Assembly: GCA_017469955.1 (NCBI GenBank)
Contig: JAFUFJ010000004.1
Coordinates: forward strand, 124,001 to 188,000
Origin: Prevotella sp.
GTDB taxonomy: Bacteria > Bacteroidota > Bacteroidia > Bacteroidales > Bacteroidaceae
Reading direction: 5' to 3'
DNA length: 64,000 nt
Numbering within the stretch: position 1 is the first letter of the stretch; each line of letters begins with the position of its first letter. Positions 27,186 through 34,633 of the stretch are shown here, in pieces. Position numbers and translations under genes: made by a program. The notes beneath the pieces were generated by a model that was not told the DNA's origin, made no database searches, and was given only the letters and a program-made list of their open reading frames with translations.

Positions 27186-28178
27186 CTAAACCCAGTGATG
27201 GTCTTTATACCACTGGATGGTCGCCTTGACACCCTCTTTCAGGCGATACTGCGGGCGATAGCCCAGCTCTTCCACGGCCGGAGTGATGTCACATCGCCAG
27301 TTTCGCTGGCTCAAGATGTGATACTTGTCGTTGTTCAAGGCCGACATTCTGCCCGTAAGCCGGCCTGCATGCTCGCCGAAGAAGGTGACGACGCGCAGCA
27401 CCCAAAGCGGTGCTTTTATGCGTATCCACCAAGGCTTGCCGAGTTCTTCGTGTATATATCTGCTGAAGGTCGACGACTGATAAACCTCACCGTCGGTAAT
27501 AAAATAGCCATGACCTGTCGAGCCTTTTTCCAAAGCAAGGAACACAGCCTGCACCAGATCGAGCACGTAGACGAACGTGATGTCTTGCCGACGATAGCCT
27601 ACCGAGAAGTCTACGTGGCCCTTGATGCTCTTGACCATGAGGAAGTAGTCGCGTTCGCGCGGACCATAGACGCCCGTCGGACGCAGGATGACATAAGGCA
27701 GCTTGAAGCGCTTCAGCACCTGTTCAGCCTCGAGTTTGCTCTTTCCGTAGAAGGTATTGGGCTGCGGTGTGTCGGTGTCGCGAATGTCTTCATAGGGCTG
27801 TTGCTCATGAATGGCTCCGAAAGCACTTAGCGAACTCATGAACACAAGGCGCTTGACAGGCATTTGAAGATTGGTCAAAGCCGTGAGCAAATGGGCCGTT
27901 CCTTCGGCATTCACCTTGAAGAAGTCGGCTTTGTCGATGCACTTTGTCACGCCTGCAGCATGCACAACATAGTCAAACACATGGCCCTGAAGCTGCTCCG
28001 TAAGCACCTGTGCCGACGAGAAGTCGAGCTCAATAAAGTGGATTCGCTCGTCTTGCAGATACTCTTTCGAGCTGCTTCTGCGCACGGCAGCCCATGTCTC
28101 CATGCCACGACGCAACGCCTCTTCGACCAGAAAACTGCCGATGAAGCCGCTTGCACCAGTGATAAGAATCTTCATCAT
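27186..28178 (-). CDS. NAD-dependent epimerase/dehydratase (extended SDR) family protein
   Basis: 330 residues. A Rossmann fold with GASGFIG at the N-terminus, the acid D52-type strand end LDFSS, and the catalytic YGKSK pair place it in the extended SDR family. RPTGVYGPRERD is the substrate-side motif. No membrane segment or signal peptide is seen. Substrates in this family include nucleotide sugars, flavonoid-like ketones and, in some Bacteroidota, 3-ketosphinganine. Coupling to the PAP2/Aur1-like gene makes the sphingolipid reading attractive; this is inference. On its strand TACCTTTG at 28203-28196 is a likely -7 box, 18 bases before the ATG. Confidence 0.85.
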   Translation of the reverse strand: MMKILITGASGFIGSFLVEEALRRGMETWAAVRRSSSKEYLQDERIHFIELDFSSAQVLTEQLQGHVFDYVVHAAGVTKCIDKADFFKVNAEGTAHLLTALTNLQMPVKRLVFMSSLSAFGAIHEQQPYEDIRDTDTPQPNTFYGKSKLEAEQVLKRFKLPYVILRPTGVYGPRERDYFLMVKSIKGHVDFSVGYRRQDITFVYVLDLVQAVFLALEKGSTGHGYFITDGEVYQSSTFSRYIHEELGKPWWIRIKAPLWVLRVVTFFGEHAGRLTGRMSALNNDKYHILSQRNWRCDITPAVEELGYRPQYRLKEGVKATIQWYKDHHWV

Positions 28179-28195
28179 GTTGTCCTATTTGTCTG

Positions 28196-28203
28196 CAAAG
28201 GTA
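28196..28203 (-). promoter_or_regulatory. Bacteroidota -7 box for the epimerase operon
   Basis: TACCTTTG on the minus strand, matching TAnnTTTG, 18 bases before the start codon. Confidence 0.6.
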
Positions 28204-28342
28204 CGATTAAGTGGGGAGAAACACAAATTTATTACAAAATAATCGAAATAATTCATTGTTTTGTGGGATTTATTTCGTTAATTTGCAGACAAAATAAATC
28301 AGCAAGCCCGACATTCTATTAACAACCAAACAAATTCTGATC

Positions 28343-30526
28343 ATGGGAAAAAAAGTTAGAAAACGACTGACAAAAAAGCAGATAAGCGAGATGCTTGAGA
28401 GGCTCTTCACCTCGCAACCCGACAGGAAACTCAGCTTCAAAGACATCTTCAGACTGCTGAATCTCGATACACATCCCACGAGAATGCTGGCCATCGACAC
28501 CATGAAAGAGATGGCTTGGGACGACTTTCTGACGCCAGTTGGCGACAATGCCTACCGTCTTAATACCAAGGGACAGGTGCAAGAAGGGACGTTTATACGC
28601 AAGTCTAACGGCAAGAACTCTTTCATTCCTGACGGAGGAGGCCTGCCCATCTTCGTCTCAGAGCGCAACTCTATGTCGGCGTTGACGGGCGATCGTGTGC
28701 GAGTTTCGTTCATGGCGCGCCGGCCAAACCATATCAAAGAGGCCCAGGTCATTGCCATTATCGAACGGGCTAAGGACACCTTCGTGGGACGATTGCATAT
28801 CGATCACGACGTAGCTTTCCTCATAACGCAGGAAGATTTCGTGAGCGATGTGCTCATTCCGAAGAAGAAACTTAAGGGTGGAAAGGAAAACGACAAGGCC
28901 GTGGTTCGTATCATTCAATGGCCAGATGAGCACCATAGGAACATCGTAGGCGAGGTTGTTGACATCCTTGGAAAGACCGGAAACAACGATGCCGAGATGC
29001 ATACCATCCTGGCAAAGTACGGACTTCCCTACAAGTATCCGAAGGCTGTCGAGGATGCAGCAAAAAAAATCTCGGGCGACATCACCGAGAAAGACGTTGA
29101 GGAGCGTGAGGACTTCCGCGGAGTTTGGACCTGTACCATCGATCCTCACGATGCCAAAGACTTCGACGATGCTCTCTCTATCCGCCCGCTGAAGGGAGGG
29201 TTGTGGGAGGTAGGCGTCCACATTGCCGACGTCTCTCATTACGTTTCTGAGGGTTCTGTCATTGACAAAGAGGCCCAGAAACGTGCCACAAGCGTCTATC
29301 TTGTCGACCGTACGATTCCGATGTTGCCCGAGCATCTCTGCAACTTCGTGTGCTCTTTGCGTCCTGACGAAGACAAGTTGTGCTACAGCGTAGTGTTCCA
29401 TCTTGACGAGGATGCCTATGTGCGCGACTATCGTATCGTGCATACCATCATACGTTCTAACCGCCGTTATGCCTACGAAGAGGCTCAGGCTCTGCTTGAA
29501 CTGAACGGAGTGGTCGACGGAACGGGGCAGCCTGCGCCCAAGCCGAAGGACGGAAAATACCGGGGAGAGTATGCCGAGCAGATCGTAACCCTTGACCGGC
29601 TGGCCAAGAAGCTGCGCGAACGCCGGTTTAAGGACGGCGCCATGAAGTTCGAATCGGAGGAGCTTCATTTCGACGTCGACGAGAAAGGCCGGCCTACACG
29701 CTGCTATTTCAAGGTGTCAAAGGATGCCAACAAGCTGATTGAAGAGTTCATGTTGCTGGCCAACAAGACGGTGGCCGAGCATGTGGGCAAGCCCGGAAAA
29801 GGCAAGAAGGCCAAGACTTTGCCCTACAGAGTGCATGACAATCCCGACCCGCAGAAGCTCGAAACACTGCGTGAATACGTGACGAAATTCGGCTACAGGG
29901 TGAAGACCGAGGGCACGAATGCCGCTCTTTCGCGCTCGCTCAACAAGCTGATGGACGAGACGGAGGGCCGTGCTGAGCAGAAGCTCATCCAGCATATTGC
30001 CCTGCGTGCGATGATGAAGGCGAAGTATTCGGTCCACAACATCGGCCACTTCGGGCTGGCTTTCCCCTACTACACCCACTTCACGTCGCCCATCCGGCGC
30101 TATCCTGACACGATGGTTCATCGTCTTCTTACCCGATATGAGCAAGGCGGACGCTCGGCTAACGAGCGCTATTACGAGGAGCTTTGCCAGCATTCGAGCG
30201 ACATGGAGCAGGTGGCTGCGACCGCCGAACGTGAGTCTGTCAAGTATAAGATGGTAGAGTTCATGGGCGAACACGTGGGTGAAGAGTACGACGCTCACAT
30301 CTCGGGCATCCAGTCTTACGGCCTATACTGCGAGATAGACGACAACCATTGCGAGGGACTTGTGCCCATTCGCGACCTTGATGACGACTACTATGAGTTC
30401 GACGAGAAGCGCTTCTGTCTGGTAGGAAGGCGCTCTGGCAAGGCCTATAACCTTGGCGACGCCATCCGCATCCGTGTGGCAGCTGCCAATCTTGAGAAGC
30501 GTCAGATCGACTTTTCCCTGGCATAA
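28343..30526 (+). CDS. rnr: Ribonuclease R
   Basis: 727 residues. It is a processive 3'-5' exoribonuclease that degrades structured RNA. An N-terminal basic helix-turn-helix-like region (GKKVRKRLTKKQ) and cold-shock OB domains come first. The RNB catalytic domain (about 255-590) has its Asp cluster in DPHDAKDFDDAL near residue 266 and the YTHFTSPIRRYPD motif. A C-terminal S1 domain (about 640-725) ends at the stop. The length is typical for Bacteroidota. The upstream gap is A/T-rich, with TTAATTTGC just before the gene as a possible -7 box. Confidence 0.97.
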   Translation: MGKKVRKRLTKKQISEMLERLFTSQPDRKLSFKDIFRLLNLDTHPTRMLAIDTMKEMAWDDFLTPVGDNAYRLNTKGQVQEGTFIRKSNGKNSFIPDGGGLPIFVSERNSMSALTGDRVRVSFMARRPNHIKEAQVIAIIERAKDTFVGRLHIDHDVAFLITQEDFVSDVLIPKKKLKGGKENDKAVVRIIQWPDEHHRNIVGEVVDILGKTGNNDAEMHTILAKYGLPYKYPKAVEDAAKKISGDITEKDVEEREDFRGVWTCTIDPHDAKDFDDALSIRPLKGGLWEVGVHIADVSHYVSEGSVIDKEAQKRATSVYLVDRTIPMLPEHLCNFVCSLRPDEDKLCYSVVFHLDEDAYVRDYRIVHTIIRSNRRYAYEEAQALLELNGVVDGTGQPAPKPKDGKYRGEYAEQIVTLDRLAKKLRERRFKDGAMKFESEELHFDVDEKGRPTRCYFKVSKDANKLIEEFMLLANKTVAEHVGKPGKGKKAKTLPYRVHDNPDPQKLETLREYVTKFGYRVKTEGTNAALSRSLNKLMDETEGRAEQKLIQHIALRAMMKAKYSVHNIGHFGLAFPYYTHFTSPIRRYPDTMVHRLLTRYEQGGRSANERYYEELCQHSSDMEQVAATAERESVKYKMVEFMGEHVGEEYDAHISGIQSYGLYCEIDDNHCEGLVPIRDLDDDYYEFDEKRFCLVGRRSGKAYNLGDAIRIRVAAANLEKRQIDFSLA

Positions 30527-30555
30527 CGCGGGCCGACTCCCTACCGTTCACCTTG

Positions 30556-30660
30556 AGAAAGCTATCCTTTCAGCCCGAGAAGTCTATGGGTTCTGGGCCA
30601 GAAAGGATAGCTTTCTTGCTGACAACTCTATGACTTCTCGGGCTGAAGTCTTAGCTTTCT
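30556..30660. repeat. 22-bp periodic array, family 1 (copy C)
   Basis: Units start at 30556, 30578, 30600, 30622 and 30644. Cores are AGCTATCCT, GTCTATGGG, AGGATAGCT, CTCTATGAC and GTCTTAGCT. Ends are AGAAAGCT and AGCTTTCT. It lies between the convergent rnr and pncB genes. Confidence 0.9.
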
Positions 30661-30687
30661 CGGCTGCAACCCTGCGGGCTTACGGAA

Positions 30688-30726
30688 AGAAGGGCGACCC
30701 TCCTCGCTGGGAGAGGTCGCCCTTCT
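30688..30726. terminator. Bidirectional terminator between rnr and pncB
   Basis: A perfect 12-bp stem AGAAGGGCGACC/GGTCGCCCTTCT lies 26 bases past the pncB stop. T-rich flanks are weak on both strands. Confidence 0.75.
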
Positions 30727-30752
30727 GTATTGTAAGAGCCTGATTTGCAGGT

Positions 30753-31946
30753 CTATCCGATCTGCTTCAAGAGGTATTCGCACTTCTCCTTGTTGCCAAG
30801 AGTCTTGCCCTTGTCGCACGAAAGCTTCACGCAGTCGTGCCACTCTCGGCGCTCAGTAATGCGTCCACGGGTAAGCTTGACGACGATGTTCATCGGCTCG
30901 CAGCCCGTGACATCGCAGGTAAGAAAGGTTCCCATGCCATAAGAATCCTGCACTCGCCCGCCGACATAGCGGTGGATCTCTATGGCCCGCTCGATGTTCA
31001 GGCCGTTGCTGTAGACCACTTGCTTGGTCTCCGGATTGATGCCGAGGCTCCTGTATTTTCCGATAATCTTCTCTGTCTGCTCTTCTTCGTTACCGCTGTC
31101 GACGCGCAACCCGCTGAACATCATGGCCATTCGCTTCGACAGGTTGTTGAAGAACACCTTGTCTCCGAAGCAGTCGTAGAGGTAAATACCATTGTCACCG
31201 TCGTAGACGTCGCTGAACTTCTTCATCACATTGAAGTTGCACTCAAAGAGTCCACTGACGTTTTCCTCAAACGAGATGAGCTGATGGCTCATGGTTCCGA
31301 TGGGCGTCAGGTCGTATTTCATGGCAAACCAAACGTTGGAAGTGCCCGTGAAACGGCCCGGTGCAACCTCTTCCGAGGCCACCTTCTTCATCGTCTCGAT
31401 GACCATATCCTGGTGCGCATACGACAATCGACGGCGAGTTCCCATGTCGCCGAGCACCAGACCTCCCTGCAGAATTTGCCGTGTTTTCTGAGCTGCGCGC
31501 TCACGTTCCCTCCCGATGTCGTAGCGCAACAGGTCGCCACGCAGCTCATGCATCAGCTCGCTGACCGTCGAGAGGATGGGCATTTCCCACATGATGGCCG
31601 AATACCACTTGCCGCGAACGGTGATGTCGAGGCGGCCTTCTGCATCCTGAGCCACCGTCACCTCTGCCGGATTAAACCGATAGCCACGCAGGAAAGTGAA
31701 GTACCACAAGGGCAGATAATACATTCGACGCTCCATAAACTCGATCTCTTCGTCGGTGATTCTGACCCCTGACATGCCGTCGATCTGCTCTTGAAGCAGG
31801 CGGTCGAAGCCCTTTGGATAGCACGTTCCGTTGCGGTCGAAGAAAGTATACTCCACCTCAGCGCGCGGATATGTCTGCAGCACATAGTATTGACACGAGA
31901 AGGTATAGGCGTCGTTGTCGGTCAGATGGGTGATGATTTGTCGCAT
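30753..31946 (-). CDS. pncB: Nicotinate phosphoribosyltransferase
   Basis: 397 residues. It joins nicotinate and PRPP, with ATP, to give nicotinate mononucleotide for NAD salvage. The opening ITHLTDNDAYTFSCQYYVL, the block GTSNVWFAMKYDLTPIGTMSHQ (split here by domain) and the late DSYGMGTFLTCDV are characteristic; the His in GTMSHQ is the usual phosphorylated residue. Length fits the bacterial PncB type. It is cytosolic. An 88-base gap separates it from the CoA-transferase gene upstream on the same strand. Confidence 0.96.
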   Translation of the reverse strand: MRQIITHLTDNDAYTFSCQYYVLQTYPRAEVEYTFFDRNGTCYPKGFDRLLQEQIDGMSGVRITDEEIEFMERRMYYLPLWYFTFLRGYRFNPAEVTVAQDAEGRLDITVRGKWYSAIMWEMPILSTVSELMHELRGDLLRYDIGRERERAAQKTRQILQGGLVLGDMGTRRRLSYAHQDMVIETMKKVASEEVAPGRFTGTSNVWFAMKYDLTPIGTMSHQLISFEENVSGLFECNFNVMKKFSDVYDGDNGIYLYDCFGDKVFFNNLSKRMAMMFSGLRVDSGNEEEQTEKIIGKYRSLGINPETKQVVYSNGLNIERAIEIHRYVGGRVQDSYGMGTFLTCDVTGCEPMNIVVKLTRGRITERREWHDCVKLSCDKGKTLGNKEKCEYLLKQIG

Positions 31947-32034
31947 GATGTCTGATTCTTATTGGTTGGAAAAGGCAGGTGTCGAAGGGTGAACGGCCAG
32001 GGAAATGCCTCCCGAAGGCCACACTTCGCCCTCG

Positions 32035-33543
32035 CTATACATACTCACTAAAGTCAGTAAGGCGCATGTCGCCCTTGCGAAGGAACGTGTCGTGGAAGGC
32101 GAGAGCTGCCCTCATATGCTGAGGTTCGTGCCCCATCGGGGCGATATGTTTCAGATAGTCGCGCAAGAGTGGCCGGTAGTCAGGGTGTGCACAGTTCTCA
32201 ATCACCTCGAGAGCCCTCCTGTATGGTCCCTTTCCACGCAGGTCGGCAATGCCTTGTTCGGTAGCGATGATGTCGACGTCGTGCTCGGTTGAGTCGACGT
32301 GACAGCACATAGGAACGATAGCAGAGATCTTTCCGCCCTTCGCAGTCGACGGTGTTGTGAAGATGGAGATGTAGCCGTTTCGCTCATAGTCGCACGATCC
32401 GCCGATGCCATTCATGAGGGCTGAGCCGCAGACATGGCTGGAGTTTTCGTTGCCATAGAGGTCGCACTCGAGGGGAGTGTTGATGGCTATGACGCCCAAC
32501 CGGCGTATCACTTCTGGTGAATTGGCTATTTCGCTCTGGCGGATGGTAAGGTGTCTGGAGAAGTGGTCCATGTTGTCGTAGACTTTTTTCAGCGCTTCGT
32601 TGGTGACGGTCATGGCTGTTGCCGAGGCAAAGCGTATGCGTCCTTCGAGCATATAGTCAATGGCGGCGTCCTGAACGACTTCCGAATAGACGTTGAAGTC
32701 TGGTATGAGCGGACTTGTTCCGAGAGCTTTCAGTACGGCATTTCCCGTTGCTCCTACTCCGCTTTGCACAGGAAGGAAGCACTTAGGTATGCGTCCGCAC
32801 TTCATGTCGCCAGCCAGAAGATCGGCTACATTGTGGCCTATGCGCATGATTTCGTCGTCAGGTTCGCGGAAGGCTCTTGCCTCTTCAGGTATGCAACTCT
32901 CGATCACTCCCACGATCTTTCGGGGATCAATAGAGACATAGTCGTTGCCGATGCGGTCGTAAGGCGAATGGATATCCATCACCTCCCGGTCTTCCCATAC
33001 CTCACGAGGCTCCCAAGTGTCGTGCAGAAATCTCGAGTTAGGATTGTGGAAAGTGTTGTGTTCGAGGATGACCCTCTTGGCCAGTCTGACGATGGTCGAC
33101 ACGATTCCTCCGGCTGAAGTGAGGTAGGCACGGCACTCACCTCCTACCTCTTCGTAGTCGCTCACTTCGACTACTGCCCAGTCTACCTCCCCATAGAAGC
33201 CGCGACGGAGGCGTTCTGCCATGTGCCCCAGGTGCATGTCTTCATAATCTACCTCGCCAAGATTGGTGTGATCGCGGAAGTCTTTGTTCGTAGAAAAGGG
33301 TGCGCGAAACTTTAAAGCCTTGGCTGCGGCCATGTCTCCTTCCACGCTTTGACAGCTGGAAGCGCCTGTAAGCACGCCCACTTGGAAGGGTATTCCCTGT
33401 TCGTGCAGACGTATAGCACGCTTTGAAAGTTCGCGGAATATTGCTTTAGGATTAGCGTTTGGTGTGAATCCGGACAACGCCATCATGTCGCCATCCTTAA
33501 TCATCTCGGCAGCTTCGAGGGCTGTCAATTTTGTATATGCCAT
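32035..33543 (-). CDS. Acetyl-CoA hydrolase/CoA-transferase family protein (succinyl-CoA:acetate type)
   Basis: 502 residues from MAYTKLTALEAAEM; the frame extends further only through promoter-repeat DNA. Class I CoA-transferases of this type move CoA between succinate, acetate or propionate, and serve acetate/propionate fermentation in Bacteroidota. Motifs include SGFTPNANPK, the ITGN-like GVGATGNAVLKAL, and a Glu-containing block ECDLYGNENSSHVCG; the late DLRGKGPYRRA is typical. It is cytosolic. A four-copy family-3 promoter array lies directly upstream, its intact box at 33587-33580 giving a leader of about 30 bases. Confidence 0.9.
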   Translation of the reverse strand: MAYTKLTALEAAEMIKDGDMMALSGFTPNANPKAIFRELSKRAIRLHEQGIPFQVGVLTGASSCQSVEGDMAAAKALKFRAPFSTNKDFRDHTNLGEVDYEDMHLGHMAERLRRGFYGEVDWAVVEVSDYEEVGGECRAYLTSAGGIVSTIVRLAKRVILEHNTFHNPNSRFLHDTWEPREVWEDREVMDIHSPYDRIGNDYVSIDPRKIVGVIESCIPEEARAFREPDDEIMRIGHNVADLLAGDMKCGRIPKCFLPVQSGVGATGNAVLKALGTSPLIPDFNVYSEVVQDAAIDYMLEGRIRFASATAMTVTNEALKKVYDNMDHFSRHLTIRQSEIANSPEVIRRLGVIAINTPLECDLYGNENSSHVCGSALMNGIGGSCDYERNGYISIFTTPSTAKGGKISAIVPMCCHVDSTEHDVDIIATEQGIADLRGKGPYRRALEVIENCAHPDYRPLLRDYLKHIAPMGHEPQHMRAALAFHDTFLRKGDMRLTDFSEYV

Positions 33544-33579
33544 AGATTGTTTGTAATAGTGATTATCATTTTCAGGGGA

Positions 33580-33860
33580 CAAAGTTACGAATAAGCGAGC
33601 GAAATGCAAAGAAAAACGAAAACTTGTTTTTGTTTTTACTGGCATTTCCGAGCGAGAGTAACTTCTGTAAAGTTACGAATAAGCGAGGACAAAACAAAAG
33701 AAATCGGAAACTTGTTTGCGATTTCTTGGGGTTTGCCGAGCGAGAATAACTTCTGTAAAGTTACGAAAAGAAGAGCGAAATGCAAAATATTTTTTGTATT
33801 TCCGAGCGGAAGTAACTTCTATAAAGTTACGAATAAGCGAGGACAAAACAAAAGAAATCG
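33580..33860 (-). promoter_or_regulatory. Family-3 promoter array (four copies) of the CoA-transferase gene
   Basis: AAAGTTACGA (minus strand TCGTAACTTT) starts at 33581, 33669, 33757 and 33823: spacings 88, 88 and 66 bp. The gene-proximal box is TAACTTTG with TTTG exactly 19 bases upstream. The three distal boxes read TAACTTTA. In the 66-bp unit one 22-base segment of the A/T-rich spacer is missing. Confidence 0.87.
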
Positions 33861-33907
33861 GAGAGAAAACATGTGGTTGCCCTGATGAGTCCACTTCTTT
33901 CATTTTG

Positions 33908-34012
33908 AGAAAGCTATGGGTTCAGGGTGAGAAGTCATAGAGTTCTGGGTGAGAAAGCTATGAGTTATTGGCATGAAAGCTAAGACTTCTCGGGCTAAAA
34001 GCTTAGCTTTCT
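33908..34012. repeat. 22-bp periodic array, family 1 (copy D)
   Basis: Units start at 33908, 33930, 33952, 33974 and 33996. Cores are AGCTATGGG, GTCATAGAG, AGCTATGAG, AGCTAAGAC and AGCTTAGCT. Linkers are GGGTG, GGGTG, TGGCA and CGGGC. A conserved flank (GAGAGAAAACATGTGGTTG, 33860-33878) joins it to the promoter array, as in copies E and F. Confidence 0.92.
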
Positions 34013-34024
34013 CGGCAAGGAGGG

Positions 34025-34633
34025 TCAGAGGGGCTGTTCGCTTTGCTGACTTTTCAATGCAGGAAAGGGTTCTTCGTCCGTTGTCAACCAGCGTCGGGCA
34101 AACTCCCAAATGACAATTCCGGCGGTCACAGAGACGTTCATTGAGTGCTTCGTTCCAAACTGAGGTATCTCCAAACAGCGGTCGCAAAGGTCGATGACGC
34201 TTTGGCGGACGCCCTTGACTTCGTTGCCGAAGACGACGGCAAACCTGCCGTTTCTGCCGCTGAACAGGGGGTCTTCGGCCAGCGTCTGCAGCTTGGTGCT
34301 GCCCTCAGCCTGTTCGATAGCGAGGGTCATATATCCACGGTTCTTCAGCTCAACGACAGCCTCATCGGCCGTCTTATAGTAGCGCCATGCCACAGAATCC
34401 TCGGCTCCGAGGGCGGTCTTGTGGATCTCCGTGAGGCATTGCGAGGGCGTCGCCGTGATGCCGCAGAGGCATATCTGCTCTACGCGGAAGGCATCACACG
34501 TGCGGAACACCGACCCTACATTATATAATGAACGCACGTCGTCGAGCACGACCACCAGCGGCAACTTCCTGGCCTCTCGGAATTCATCCACCGAAAGGCG
34601 CTGCATCTCTATCGTCCGGAGCTTTCTTACCAT
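34025..34633 (-). CDS. TrmH/SpoU family RNA 2'-O-methyltransferase
   Basis: 202 residues from MVRKLRTIEM, overlapping the end of the 34627 gene by 7 bases; longer starts lie deep inside that gene. SPOUT knot motifs are visible: LDDVRSLYNVGSVFRTCDAF (motif 1), VVFGNEVKGV (motif 2) and HSMNVSVTAGIVIWEF (motif 3). The family methylates ribose in tRNA or rRNA using SAM; which nucleotide is unclear. It is the last gene of the sufE-34627-34025 run. Confidence 0.92.
   Translation of the reverse strand: MVRKLRTIEMQRLSVDEFREARKLPLVVVLDDVRSLYNVGSVFRTCDAFRVEQICLCGITATPSQCLTEIHKTALGAEDSVAWRYYKTADEAVVELKNRGYMTLAIEQAEGSTKLQTLAEDPLFSGRNGRFAVVFGNEVKGVRQSVIDLCDRCLEIPQFGTKHSMNVSVTAGIVIWEFARRWLTTDEEPFPALKSQQSEQPL

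Noticed and set aside
30837..31772. Plus-strand frame of 311 codons opposite pncB
   Set aside because: pncB is unambiguous on the minus strand; the plus frame has no domain or promoter.
33604..33940. Short open frames in several gaps sharing peptides such as LIRNFAEV and KTKTSFRFSL
   Set aside because: They are translations of the family-3 promoter repeats in different frames; they have no start context and no conservation beyond the DNA repeat.
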